Below are positions 7,363 through 15,713 of a stretch of 49,780 nucleotides of DNA, one piece after another (positions within the stretch are counted from its first letter, which is position 1; each line of letters starts with the position of its first letter). The position numbers and the translations under genes were made by a program. Source of the stretch: Methylobacterium sp. BTF04 (GTDB lineage: Bacteria > Pseudomonadota > Alphaproteobacteria > Rhizobiales > Beijerinckiaceae); the NCBI RefSeq assembly GCF_010692745.1, contig NZ_JAAHTB010000034.1, forward strand, positions 1 through 49,780, given 5' to 3'. Below the pieces are notes generated by a model. The model had not been told where the DNA came from. It did no database searches and saw only the letters and a program-made list of their open reading frames with translations.

Positions 7363-7502
7363 CCCACGGGGCATGGCAGGTCGCCATCATCTGGGTCGTC
7401 CTTTCCGTCCCGCTGGGGACCACAGTCGGCCTGGCGATCGCGTGGGGCAACGGCGCGCCTCACCCCGAAATCGCCCCCGGCGGGGATCGACTCCCGCGCT
7501 GA
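7344..7502 (+). CDS. 52-residue single-span membrane protein
   Basis: The frame starts MDGPIVTHGAWQ and contains one strong transmembrane helix (about residues 12-34, AIIWVVLSVPLGTTVGLAIA). It is followed by a short polar tail ending GGDRLPR. It overlaps the end of the previous gene by 19 bases in another frame. Small one-span proteins of this sort occur next to lysis or membrane-acting genes in phages; here I only infer membrane location. The hydrophobic run in a GC-rich frame makes chance less likely. Confidence 0.5.
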   Translation: MDGPIVTHGAWQVAIIWVVLSVPLGTTVGLAIAWGNGAPHPEIAPGGDRLPR

Positions 7503-7522
7503 TTTGTTCTCCATTCGTTCTC

Positions 7523-7753
7523 ATGTGCGAATCGATGGAGGTCCTCGTGGACGAGATGGAAGCCGCCTACCTTGAGGCCGCCGACGGCGACGCGAGGGAC
7601 GCCCTGCGCCGCGCGCTCGGGGATGCCCTGCAGGAGATGGCCACCCTGTCCGGGCAGGTCTCCCGCGGGTTCGTGCGGGCATCGAGGCCGGCCGACCTGG
7701 CGAGGAAGCTTGGACCCGAGCGCCGGGCCCGTGAGGCTGCACGGCACGGATGA
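7523..7753 (+). CDS. Small acidic helical protein, unknown
   Basis: The 76-residue product, starting MCESMEVLVDEMEAAYLEAA, is nearly all helical, acidic at the start and basic at the end (RKLGPERRAREAARHG). It could also start at the internal ATG at 7535. A longer upstream extension in this frame overlaps two genes and has no coding character. It is the last clear gene of the rightward series. Confidence 0.45.
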   Translation: MCESMEVLVDEMEAAYLEAADGDARDALRRALGDALQEMATLSGQVSRGFVRASRPADLARKLGPERRAREAARHG

Positions 7754-7921
7754 TTACAAGTTTAGCGAACGTATTGACCGCAAGCGAACCATAGCAGATC
7801 GGCGGCGGCGCAAAGAAAAGTCGTGATGCGATGAATTATCTGCTTGGGCCGCTAAGGTTCGTGCAAGGTTCTGCGGTTACATGAATAGCCCACCGGTGCA
7901 GTGCCGGCGGGAAAAAAGATT

Positions 7922-8434
7922 ATGTCACAAAGCTCCTTCAAGAAGTCGATCGCCAACAAGCTCGACGAGCTCCAGTACGTCCTCACGCCGCTGCGCATCG
8001 CGCAAGCTGACCTGATGAGCCAGAACTGGATCTCAAACGAGAAGCTCAAGCCGGGCGGCAAGGTGGACGTGATCGCCTTCATCCTGACGATCCTCAAGTA
8101 CGGCAAGGTCGTCCATGCCGTTTGGGATGCTCCGGACACGATCATGCAGAACCGGGCGATGCTGCTGAAGGGCGAGGCGGAATTCCAGCACCACCACCTC
8201 GTGGTGAAGGCCACCACCCCGCGAGAGGACGAGTACACGCTCCGGGTGCCGGACGAGGAGACGGCCAAGGTGCTGAAGTACCTGTTCGTCGACAAGCGTC
8301 TGCCCGTCCCCGGTTTGGCCCTCACCGTCGCCCTGTGCGTCGATCGCCCGGCCGCCGGCGACACCACCACCCGCGACGTCTTCTCGAAGACGGTGAGCGC
8401 GAACTGGGAAGCCGGGAGGATCGAGGTTCACTGA
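7922..8434 (+). CDS. Unknown 170-residue protein at the island edge
   Basis: The product begins MSQSSFKKSIANKLDELQYV and mixes helices with a central beta-rich part (QHHHLVVKATT, EYTLRVPDEETAKVLKYLF). It is the most regular coding frame at the right end of the accessory block. The ATG at 7922 follows GGCGGGAAAAAAGATT; a GTG at 7901 is the alternative. About 170 bases of relatively A/T-rich DNA separate it from the previous gene, so it may have its own promoter. No family is recognised. Confidence 0.6.
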   Translation: MSQSSFKKSIANKLDELQYVLTPLRIAQADLMSQNWISNEKLKPGGKVDVIAFILTILKYGKVVHAVWDAPDTIMQNRAMLLKGEAEFQHHHLVVKATTPREDEYTLRVPDEETAKVLKYLFVDKRLPVPGLALTVALCVDRPAAGDTTTRDVFSKTVSANWEAGRIEVH

Positions 8435-8716
8435 ACGCGCGATCCCGCAGATGAGGCCGCGCGTTTCCCCCGGCTCCGCGAATCCCACGGCGCTTGGAAC
8501 TGACCAGGGCGGGTGCGACCGTCCCCCTGCGACGAAATCGCGGTCCCGCTTCAATCGGGACCGCCCGTCGCCGACCACCCTGCCGGGACCCTCCCGAGCG
8601 GGGTTTCGGCACGTTTCCAACCCAGTTTCCAACCCAAAGCCTCTGAAACGCAAAAGGCCACCCGAAGGTGGCCTCTGCTAACGCGCTGTAATCGCGTTCT
8701 AATTCGTCCGTGAAAT
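8435..8716. other. Intergenic edge of the accessory region beside tRNA-Gly
   Basis: No convincing gene lies here. It contains a tandem pair of the 12-mer GTTTCCAACCCA at about 8611-8634 and the tRNA terminator at 8655-8674. If an element integrated at the tRNA 3' end, its attachment site would lie at 8717 and just left of it. No integrase or second tRNA end is visible inside the window. Confidence 0.4.
8655..8674 (-). terminator. Intrinsic terminator of tRNA-Gly
   Basis: AGGCCACC and GGTGGCCT form a perfect 8-bp stem with a CGAA loop, and on the minus strand a run of T follows. It lies 43 bases past the tRNA 3' end in the tRNA's direction. Confidence 0.75.
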
Positions 8717-8791
8717 TGGAGCGGGCGAAGGGATTCGAACCCTCGACCCCAACCTTGGCAAGGTTGTGCTCTACCCCTGAGCTACACCCGC
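8717..8791 (-). tRNA. tRNA-Gly (anticodon GCC)
   Basis: On the minus strand the 75-base sequence begins GCGGGTGTAGCTCAGGGGT, has a five-pair anticodon stem CAACC/GGTTG around the loop TTGCCAA (anticodon GCC), a T-arm GGTTCGAATCC and an encoded CCA. It reads the glycine codons GGC and GGU. Its 3' end faces the accessory region, the usual orientation for integration of phages and islands. Confidence 0.95.
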
Positions 8792-8918
8792 TCACAACCG
8801 CGCCGCTGGAGGGAAGACCCGCCGGCGGCCCCGGACGGCGTCTCTAAACACCATTCCGCCGGGTGTTGCAAGCGCCGAATGGCCGTTTCCGATAGCCGGC
8901 GTGTTTTGCCGGATCCAC

Positions 8919-9389
8919 CTACCAGTGCACCGCCGGTGCGAGTTCGTCACGGATTTCGGCCAAGCGTGTGCGGGTGGCCCGCGTCGTCGCCTCGGGTAGG
9001 GCGTCGAGGGGGAAGAAGCCGCATTCGGCGATCTCGCGGTCGGGTGCCTTGGGCTCCGGAACCGTGAAGGCTGGCGCCACGTAGAGTGCGACGTGGTCAC
9101 GGCCGGCCGCGGCCCGGTTGTGGTAGAAACCGTGGAGCCGCAGCGGCCGGTCGGGATCGAGCATGATCCCGGCCTCTTCGCGAAACTCGCGGGCCATCGC
9201 CTCCGGGGCGGTCTCGCCGGCTTCGACGCCGCCGCCCGGCAGGTGCCAGCCGGCCACGTAGGTGTGGCGCACGAGGCAGACGCGGCTCTGTCCGTCGATG
9301 GCCGCACCGCGCACCCCCAGCGTCATGCCGCGCGTCGCCAGGGCGCCGAGATGGAACAGGCGCCGCACCAGCGGCCGGTCGAGCAGCAT
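8919..9389 (-). CDS. NUDIX hydrolase
   Basis: The 156-residue protein carries a full NUDIX box at about residues 57-79: GGGVEAGET, then REFREEAGI, which binds divalent metal and cleaves a nucleoside diphosphate linked to another group. The substrate cannot be told from sequence; housecleaning of oxidised or unusual nucleotides is typical. I chose the ATG at 9389 ([15 protein letters not shown]). It follows the FAH-family gene by two bases and is probably co-transcribed with it. Confidence 0.85.
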   Translation of the reverse strand: MLLDRPLVRRLFHLGALATRGMTLGVRGAAIDGQSRVCLVRHTYVAGWHLPGGGVEAGETAPEAMAREFREEAGIMLDPDRPLRLHGFYHNRAAAGRDHVALYVAPAFTVPEPKAPDREIAECGFFPLDALPEATTRATRTRLAEIRDELAPAVHW

Positions 9390-9391
9390 CG

Positions 9392-10090
9392 TCAGACCAC
9401 GTGCAGGCGGATGTCGCCGAGCCCCGCGATGGCGGCCACCATGGTCTGCCCGCGCGTCACCGCGCCGACGCCCGACGGTGTCCCGGTGAAGACGAGATCG
9501 CCCGGATACAGCTCGAAATAGCGCGACAGATGCGCGATCTGCTCGGGCAGCGACCACAGCATGTCGGACAGGTCGCCGCGCTGGCGCTCCGTCCCGTCAA
9601 CGTCGAGGGTGATCGCACCGTGGGTCGGATGCCCGATCGACGCGGCCGGATAGAGCGGGCCGATGGGGGCCGAGGCGTCGGCCGCCTTGGCCAGATCCCA
9701 CGGCCGAGCCAGGCGCTTGGCTTCGTCCTGAACGTCGCGCCGGGTCATGTCGAGGCCGACCGCATAGCCGTAGACGTGGTCGAGCGCCGAGGCTTCCGGA
9801 ATGTCGCGGCCGCCCAGCGCCAGCGCCGCCACCATCTCCACCTCGAAATGGTAGTTCTCGGTCTGCGGCGGATAGGGATGGTCGATCACCGCCTGACCGG
9901 GCGCGATCTGGAGCGCATCGGCGGGTTTCATGAAGAAGAACGGCGGCTCGCGGTCGGGGTCCTTGCCCATCTCGCGGGCATGGGCGGCATAGTTGCGTCC
10001 CACGCAATAGACCCGCCGGACGGGGAAGAAATCGCTCGTGCCCATGATGGGCAGAGCGATGCGGGCCGGGTTCGGGATCACGGACAGCAT
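9392..10090 (-). CDS. Fumarylacetoacetate hydrolase family protein
   Basis: The 232-residue protein has the FAH fold core: [16 protein letters not shown] near the N-terminus, [10 protein letters not shown], the metal-binding [11 protein letters not shown] segment (E-x-E), a later [10 protein letters not shown] and the closing [13 protein letters not shown]. Family members cleave or decarboxylate diketo acids (fumarylpyruvate, oxaloacetate, 2-hydroxyhepta-2,4-diene-1,7-dioate), and the exact substrate is unclear. I prefer the ATG at 10090; a GTG at 10141 would add 17 residues that do not look conserved. It is followed by the NUDIX gene and lies divergent to the FAD dehydrogenase gene. Confidence 0.85.
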   Translation of the reverse strand: MLSVIPNPARIALPIMGTSDFFPVRRVYCVGRNYAAHAREMGKDPDREPPFFFMKPADALQIAPGQAVIDHPYPPQTENYHFEVEMVAALALGGRDIPEASALDHVYGYAVGLDMTRRDVQDEAKRLARPWDLAKAADASAPIGPLYPAASIGHPTHGAITLDVDGTERQRGDLSDMLWSLPEQIAHLSRYFELYPGDLVFTGTPSGVGAVTRGQTMVAAIAGLGDIRLHVV

Positions 10091-10168
10091 CGGGTCGGCG
10101 TCTCCGGTTGTGAGGAACGGCGGGTCGCGACCGGTCGTCACTCGACCTGCAAAGACCGCTGCCCCTCT

Positions 10169-10197
10169 CCTATCATAAGCCCCCCTTCCCTATCATA
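10169..10197. promoter_or_regulatory. Paired CCTATCATA boxes between divergent genes
   Basis: CCTATCATA occurs at 10169-10177 and 10189-10197, exactly 20 bp apart. On the minus strand each reads TATGATAGG, whose TATGAT resembles a -10 element. The boxes lie between the leftward FAH gene and the rightward FAD dehydrogenase gene and could be a shared operator or overlapping promoters. Confidence 0.35.
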
Positions 10198-10249
10198 GGA
10201 GCCGAGCACCGCCACGCCATCCCGCTGGTGCCCGAGGGGTTTGAGCCCG

Positions 10250-11695
10250 ATGCCCGAGACCGAAGCGCCCGACCTGCTCGCCGCCCTCACGGCCCGTCTC
10301 GGGACCGCGCATGTGCTGACGGCGCAGGACGATCTCGCCCCTCATCTCGTCGAGACACGCGGTCTCTATCGGGGGCAGGCACTCGCCGTGGTGCGGCCGG
10401 CCGATACGCAGGAGGTCGCCTTCGTGGTGCGCGCCTGTGCCGAGGCCGGGATTCCAGTGGTGGCGCAGGGCGGCAATACCGGGCTCGTCGGTGGCGGCGT
10501 GCCCGAGGGCGGGATCGTGCTGTCGCTGACGCGGCTCGCCGCCGTGCGCGCCGTCGATGCCACCGGGGCGACGATCACCGTCGAGGCCGGCGTCACCTTG
10601 AGCGACGTCCAGGCGGCGGCGGACGCGCACGGCATGCTGTTTCCGCTCTCGCTCGCCTCGGAAGGCTCATGCCGGATCGGCGGCAATCTCGCGACCAATG
10701 CCGGCGGGACGGCGGTGCTCGCCTATGGCAATGCCCGCGACCTCGTGCTCGGCCTCGAAGTGGTGCTCGCCGATGGCCGGGTCTGGAACGGGCTGAAAGC
10801 CCTGCGCAAGGACAATGCGGGCTATGACCTCAAGCACCTGTTCGTCGGCTCCGAGGGGACGCTCGGGATCATCACGGCGGCCGTGCTGAAGCTGTTTCCC
10901 AAGCCTCTCTCGCGGGCCGTCGGCTTCGTCGGCCTCGCTTCCCCGCGCGCGGCGCTGACCCTGTTCGCGGATCTGCGCCGCGCGGCCGGCGCCGATCTCA
11001 CCGCCTTCGAGGTCATCCCGCCCTTCGGCCTGGAGATCGTGCTGCGGCATGCCGTCGGCGCGCAGAAGCCGCTCGCCGGCGACCACGGCAGCTACGCCCT
11101 CGTCGAGATATCGACGACGCGGCCGGGAGCGAATGCCGTTGCCGAGATGGAGGCGGCTCTGGCCGATGCGGTCGAAGCCGGGCTGGTCGAGGATGCCACC
11201 CTCGGGGCGAGCGAGGCGCAGAACCGCGCGCTCTGGGCGCTGCGCGAAAACCTGTCGGAGGTACAGCGTCGCGAGGGCGGTTCGATCAAGCATGACGTCT
11301 CGGTGCCTTTGGGGCGGCTTCCGGACTTTCTCGAACGGGCGACGGCCGCCTGCGAAGCGGCGATGCCGGGCCTGCGTGTCTGCGCCTTCGGGCATTACGG
11401 TGACGGCAACATCCACTTCAACCTGAGCCAGCCGGTGGGCATGGACAAGGCCGCCTTCCTGGCGGAATGGGGCCGCTTCAACCGCATCGTCCACGATATC
11501 GTCAGCGATCTCGACGGCTCCATCGCCGCTGAGCACGGCATCGGGCTCATCAAACGCGACGAGCTCGGGCACTACGGCGATCCGGTGGGGCTCGACCTGA
11601 TGCGGCGCCTGAAAGCCGCTCTCGATCCGCACGATATTCTGAACCCTGGCAAGGTTTTGCCTGGAACGCACGCAGCGCCCGACGCCGCTGGCTGA
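10250..11695 (+). CDS. FAD-linked D-2-hydroxyglutarate / D-lactate-type dehydrogenase
   Basis: The 481-residue protein has the N-terminal PCMH-type FAD-binding domain (VVAQGGNTGLVGGGVPEGG, then GGNLATNAGG) and the C-terminal FAD-oxidase domain with the metal and substrate histidines in FGHYGDGNIHFN. It ends with the typical AAEHGIGLIK and DPHDILNPGKVLP segments. Such flavoproteins oxidise D-2-hydroxy acids and pass electrons to a quinone, cytochrome or flavoprotein. D-2-hydroxyglutarate, which arises as a by-product of SerA, is the likeliest substrate, but D-lactate or glycolate cannot be ruled out. ATG 10250 is chosen, with GAGGGG upstream; a TTG at 10241 is in frame. Confidence 0.85.
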   Translation: MPETEAPDLLAALTARLGTAHVLTAQDDLAPHLVETRGLYRGQALAVVRPADTQEVAFVVRACAEAGIPVVAQGGNTGLVGGGVPEGGIVLSLTRLAAVRAVDATGATITVEAGVTLSDVQAAADAHGMLFPLSLASEGSCRIGGNLATNAGGTAVLAYGNARDLVLGLEVVLADGRVWNGLKALRKDNAGYDLKHLFVGSEGTLGIITAAVLKLFPKPLSRAVGFVGLASPRAALTLFADLRRAAGADLTAFEVIPPFGLEIVLRHAVGAQKPLAGDHGSYALVEISTTRPGANAVAEMEAALADAVEAGLVEDATLGASEAQNRALWALRENLSEVQRREGGSIKHDVSVPLGRLPDFLERATAACEAAMPGLRVCAFGHYGDGNIHFNLSQPVGMDKAAFLAEWGRFNRIVHDIVSDLDGSIAAEHGIGLIKRDELGHYGDPVGLDLMRRLKAALDPHDILNPGKVLPGTHAAPDAAG

Positions 11696-11954
11696 CGCGG
11701 TGTTTCAGCGCAGGCGGCCCATTCTGGTGGAACCGCCGCAGACCGCTCGCCATTGGTATTGTGCGTCGCACCAAATCCTTGCAGTGTATGTGACGCAACG
11801 CGCCATAAATCGGCTCGCAAGCTGGAAGAATGTGTGGGTGCAGTGCGGCGGGTTAGCCCGGCGTTAAGCCTCGCAGGCTTCTCTTTCGAAGACCCGAGCG
11901 CTGCTGCCGCGAATGCATTCCGCCTGCTCTGCGGGCCTCGAAGGAGACGATCCG

Positions 11955-12248
11955 ATGCCGACCTCACAGGCGAGAGTCCCGACCGCCGAGGCGAGCCGCT
12001 ACTTGAAGCAGCTCTGCCGGCACTGGAGCCACAAGTTCCCGGTGGAAGCCACCGATGATTCCGGTACCGTGCCGTTCGGTGAAGACCGTGTCTGCACCTT
12101 CGAGGCCGAGGCCGACGCATTGCTGATGCGGGTCGCCACCCCCGATCCCGCCGCCCTCACCCGGCTCGAGAACGTGGTGTCCGATCACCTGCTCCGCTTC
12201 GCCTTCCGGGAGAATCTCGGCGAGATCACCTGGTCGCGTGCCGCTTGA
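11955..12248 (+). CDS. DUF2218 family protein
   Basis: The 97-residue protein shows the pattern of the DUF2218 family: an N-terminal helix YLKQLCRHWSHKFPVEA, a central strand FGEDRVCTFEAEADALLMRV and a C-terminal helix VVSDHLLRFAFRENLGEITW. Members are small cytoplasmic proteins, often near iron-uptake genes, with no settled function. AAGGAGA sits 8 bases before the ATG. It stands between the FAD dehydrogenase and the peptidase with short gaps. Confidence 0.75.
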   Translation: MPTSQARVPTAEASRYLKQLCRHWSHKFPVEATDDSGTVPFGEDRVCTFEAEADALLMRVATPDPAALTRLENVVSDHLLRFAFRENLGEITWSRAA

Positions 12249-12327
12249 CCTGACGTATCGAGACCTGATCTTGAGGCCCTGATCTGAGAGCGAAGACGCT
12301 CCGGCCAGGATCGAGGGAGACCAGGGA

Positions 12328-13593
12328 ATGGACACGCAGGCTCAGACCGGAGAATCGTCCGCGTCCCACGCGCAGCGCCTGGAGCGCCTCGCAGAGGTCG
12401 CGGTCAAGGTCGGCCTCGGACTGAAGCCCGGTCAGGAGCTCGTCATCACGGCGCCGCTGGAGACAGTGCCGTTGGTGCGCGCGATCACGGTCGAGGCCTA
12501 CAAGGCCGGTGCCTCGCTGGTCACGACCTTCTTCTCGGACGATGCCGCGACCCTGGCGCGTTTCGCGCATGGCTCGGATGCCGCCTTCGATACGGCCGCT
12601 GGCTGGCTCTACAGCGGCATGGCCGACGCCTACCGCAACGGCGCCGCCCGCCTCGCCATTTCGGGCGACGACCCGGCGCTGCTCGCCGGACAGGACACGG
12701 CCAAGGTGGCGCGCGCCAACCGCGCCCGCTCAAAGGCCTACGTTCCGGCCCTCGAACTCATCGCGAACTTTGCCACTAACTGGACCATCGTCTCGGCCGC
12801 GACAAAGCCGTGGGCACGCAGCGTGTTTCCCGGCCTGCCCGAGGACGAGGCGCTGTCACGGCTCTGGGACGCGATCTTCGCGGCCTCGCGCGTCGACGGA
12901 CCCGATCCGCTGGCGGCTTGGGAGGACCACAATGCCGCGCTCCACGCGCGCATGGACATCCTCAACGGGCACCGCTTCGCCGCCCTGCGCTTCGTCGGTC
13001 CGGGCACCGACCTCACCGTGGGCCTCGCCGACGACCATGAATGGTGTGGCGGCGCCTCGGTCTCGCGCAACGGTATCACCTGCAACGCCAACATTCCCAC
13101 CGAGGAGGTGTTCACGACACCCCACAAGGACCGGGTCGACGGCACCGTCACCAGCACCAAGCCGCTTTCCTACCAAGGCACCCTGATCGAGGGCATCCAG
13201 GTGCGCTTCGAGGAGGGACGCATCGTCGAAGCCACGGCCCGTACCGGAGGCGACGTTCTCGCCAAGGTGATCGAGACCGATGAAGGCGCGCGTCGGCTCG
13301 GCGAAGTCGCCCTGGTGCCGGCTTCCTCGGCGATCTCGACCTCGGGGCTCCTGTTCTACAACACGCTCTACGACGAGAACGCGGCGAGCCACATCGCGCT
13401 CGGCCAAGCCTACAGCAAGTGTTTTCGCGAGGGTGGTGCGCAGTTCAGCGAAGCCGACCTTTCCGCGCGCGGCGCCAACCGCAGCCTCATCCACATCGAC
13501 TGGATGATCGGCTCCGCCGAGATCGACGTGGATGGCCTTACCGCCGAAGGCCGGGCGATCCCGGTGATGCGGGCGGGCGAGTGGGTCGACTGA
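12328..13593 (+). CDS. M29 family aminopeptidase (aminopeptidase T type)
   Basis: The 421-residue length and motifs match the M29 metallo-aminopeptidases. The C-terminal catalytic part has NIPTEEVFTTPHKDRVDGTV with glutamate metal ligands, GEVALVP, then the tyrosine and histidine of NTLYDENAASHIALG, and the closing aspartate in LIHIDWMIGS. These enzymes remove N-terminal residues using two metal ions, in the cytoplasm. GGGAGACCAGGGA upstream supports the ATG. It is the last gene of the plus-strand series before convergent transcription. Confidence 0.9.
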   Translation: MDTQAQTGESSASHAQRLERLAEVAVKVGLGLKPGQELVITAPLETVPLVRAITVEAYKAGASLVTTFFSDDAATLARFAHGSDAAFDTAAGWLYSGMADAYRNGAARLAISGDDPALLAGQDTAKVARANRARSKAYVPALELIANFATNWTIVSAATKPWARSVFPGLPEDEALSRLWDAIFAASRVDGPDPLAAWEDHNAALHARMDILNGHRFAALRFVGPGTDLTVGLADDHEWCGGASVSRNGITCNANIPTEEVFTTPHKDRVDGTVTSTKPLSYQGTLIEGIQVRFEEGRIVEATARTGGDVLAKVIETDEGARRLGEVALVPASSAISTSGLLFYNTLYDENAASHIALGQAYSKCFREGGAQFSEADLSARGANRSLIHIDWMIGSAEIDVDGLTAEGRAIPVMRAGEWVD

Positions 13594-13821
13594 CGACGAG
13601 CCCTAATCGTCTCCCGTTTCTCGGCAGCTCGGGATACGGGGGGCGACACCGAACCGATCGGATTAAACGCTTGCCACACCAGAGGCTTGCGCCAAATTGC
13701 TCAGCTGAGCTCTGAGTTCGGTTGCCGTGGAAATCTAAGGTCGTGAAAAACCTTCGCGCACTGTCCGATCCCGTTGCGACCGTGTGAGTTTTCCGGCCTA
13801 CGCGGTGGCGGTGACGATCTA

Positions 13822-14571
13822 CTAGAAACCCGGTGCGGCGGCGGCGCCGAGGATGCGCGCCGGATGGTTCTTGCTGCCGCCTTGCAGCACCACGACGTAG
13901 GTGTCGGCCTCGCCGACGCGCGCAGTGGAGCGGGGGATGTCGTAGCGGGCGGCGCGGCCGGCCCAGCTGCCGACCCGCTGCAATCCGCGCACCACGTTGA
14001 TGTACTCGATCACCTGTCCCTTGTTCTCGCCCTGCCCGATGGCCACGGTGCGCTTGTGCAGGACGGGCAGGAGCCAGACTTCCCCTTGCGTCTCCGGACC
14101 GGAGGCGGCGTCGATTTCGATGGCGATTCGGTCGCCCTGCTCGGTACTGCGGACCTGCACCGGGAAGGCACCGGCCTTGCGGGCGTTGCGGACGTTGCGA
14201 TCGAGGGAATCGCGGTCTGACCGGACCATCGACGGTTCGCCGTTGACGATCGCCTGCGGCGTGAACAGCTGCCGCACGCCGCGCAGGTTCGCGTAGGCAC
14301 GCTGTCGATCGGTGAAGGCCGGCAGGCCGAGATCGTCCTTCCAGCCGAGATAGTCCCAGTAGGTCACCGGGAAGGTCAGCGCGATGATGCCGGGCTTCTT
14401 GGCAAACTCCGAGAGCACCTGCGAGGCTGGCGGGCACGAGGCGCAGCCCTGGCTGGTGAACAGCTCGATGACGACCTGGGCCCCTTCGGCGGCCCAGGCG
14501 GGCGTCATGGCGGCCATCGGTATGCCGGCGAGCAGGAGACGCAGGCAGGAGCGGAGCGATCGCGGCGTCAT
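13822..14571 (-). CDS. DUF1223 exported thioredoxin-like protein
   Basis: The 249-residue protein starts with a signal peptide ending AWA (about residue 27). The thioredoxin-like domain follows, with ELFTSQGCASCPPASQVLSE, a CxxC next to the first strand. This is the DUF1223 family, thought to be periplasmic with possible thiol-disulfide activity; no function is established. The ATG overlaps the stop of the acyltransferase gene by four bases, so it is co-translated with the end of the lipid A cluster, where it may just be a passenger. Confidence 0.85.
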   Translation of the reverse strand: MTPRSLRSCLRLLLAGIPMAAMTPAWAAEGAQVVIELFTSQGCASCPPASQVLSEFAKKPGIIALTFPVTYWDYLGWKDDLGLPAFTDRQRAYANLRGVRQLFTPQAIVNGEPSMVRSDRDSLDRNVRNARKAGAFPVQVRSTEQGDRIAIEIDAASGPETQGEVWLLPVLHKRTVAIGQGENKGQVIEYINVVRGLQRVGSWAGRAARYDIPRSTARVGEADTYVVVLQGGSKNHPARILGAAAAPGF

Positions 14572-15584
14572 GGCGCTGATGAGACCGCGTGTTCGGGCGG
14601 CGGGGAAGTCACGTTGCCTCGATCCGCCGGCTTGGTGTTCGCGGCCGGTTTGGGCTTGGGCAGCATGGCGGGGCGCCAGCGGCGGTGCATCCACAGCCAT
14701 TGGCCGGGATTTTCGCGGACCCAGGCTTCCACCACGCGCGTCATCGCCTGCATGGCGCCCTGGACGTCGATGGCGCCCTCGGCATCGCGCGGCAGATCGA
14801 GGGGCGGGGTCAGTTCGAGCCGGAAATGCGCGTCCGGCTGGCGCACCACCCGCACCCCGTGAACCGGGCATTCGTAATGCCGGGCGAGCTTGCCCATCAG
14901 CGGATTGACCAGCACCGGGCGCCCGAAGAACTCGACCACCACGCCGCGGGTGAAGTGCTGGTCGATGAGCTGGCCGAGATGCCCGCCACGCTCCACCACG
15001 CCCTGCATGGCGAAGACCGCACCCTGCCCCGCGGCGGCCAGACCCCCCATGGTCTCCCGGCGCACCTCCTGCACGAGGCTTGCGGTGGCCGGATCGTTGG
15101 GCGGACGGAAGATCGCGGTGGCGTCGAGGCCGTACCGTGCGGCGCAGATCGCCGGCAATTCCCAATTGGCGAGATGGGCGGAGAAGATCAGCCCGGGCTT
15201 GCCGTCGTCGCGCAGGTCCGCGAAGTGGCTCTCGCCCTCCACCGCCATGCGCTGGGTCGCCGGATCGGCGGGGTCGTGGTCGAACAGCGTGTGCAGGTGG
15301 GCGTATTCGGCACCGGTGCGCCCGAGATTGTCCCAGGCGTCGCCCGCGATGGCGCGGATCGCTGCCGCGTCGCGCTCGGGGAACGCGGCGCGCAGGTTCG
15401 CCATCGCCGTGCGATGGGCCGGCAGGAACGGTCCCACCGTTCTGGCAAGCCAGCCGCCGATCCGACTCGCTCGCTCCGTACCGAGCATCCGTGCCAGCCA
15501 GAACAGGCTCCGGATCAGCGGAATCATCGCCAGCCCGGCGAGCCGGGGCAGGTTGCGTTTCAAGACCAAGGCGAGGCGAAGCAA
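14568..15584 (-). CDS. lpxXL: Very-long-chain acyltransferase of lipid A (LpxXL, LpxL/HtrB family)
   Basis: The 338-residue protein has the LpxL/HtrB acyltransferase features: an N-terminal hydrophobic segment (residues 16-33), the catalytic H-x4-E motif HLANWE at 137-142, and a later FFGRPVLVNPLMGKLA and basic MHRRWRP. These inner-membrane enzymes transfer an acyl chain from ACP to lipid A precursors. Its place at the end of an acpXL cluster points to LpxXL, which moves the very-long-chain acyl group from AcpXL. The start is a TTG at 15584 with GGGA upstream; an internal ATG 57 bases on would cut into the membrane segment. Confidence 0.8.
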   Translation of the reverse strand: MLRLALVLKRNLPRLAGLAMIPLIRSLFWLARMLGTERASRIGGWLARTVGPFLPAHRTAMANLRAAFPERDAAAIRAIAGDAWDNLGRTGAEYAHLHTLFDHDPADPATQRMAVEGESHFADLRDDGKPGLIFSAHLANWELPAICAARYGLDATAIFRPPNDPATASLVQEVRRETMGGLAAAGQGAVFAMQGVVERGGHLGQLIDQHFTRGVVVEFFGRPVLVNPLMGKLARHYECPVHGVRVVRQPDAHFRLELTPPLDLPRDAEGAIDVQGAMQAMTRVVEAWVRENPGQWLWMHRRWRPAMLPKPKPAANTKPADRGNVTSPPPEHAVSSAP

Positions 15585-15675
15585 GACGATTCCCGTGCGG
15601 CGGCGCGTCCCGACGACGCGAATCGTCCTCCGCTTAGAGCATTTTATTCGACAAGAGCACCCATGCCGGGATTCC

Positions 15676-15706
15676 CGCAGCGGGTCGCCCCACGCGGGGC
15701 TCTGCG
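15676..15706 (-). terminator. Possible hairpin after the adh gene
   Basis: GCCCC and GGGGC (15687-15700) form a short stem, extended by outer CGCAG/CTGCG pairing. It lies just past the adh stop on the minus strand and lacks a T-run, so it may slow rather than end transcription toward lpxXL. Confidence 0.25.
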
Positions 15707-15713
15707 GATGCGA

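Noticed and set aside
8322..8795. Minus-strand frame starting MSGCSSGVEHNLAKVG
   Set aside because: Its start is a translation of the tRNA-Gly gene itself and it runs through the tRNA terminator; it is a well-known kind of false protein call.
12521..13494. Long minus-strand and alternate frames opposite the M29 peptidase
   Set aside because: They are opposite-strand shadows of a well-supported gene, typical of GC-rich coding DNA.
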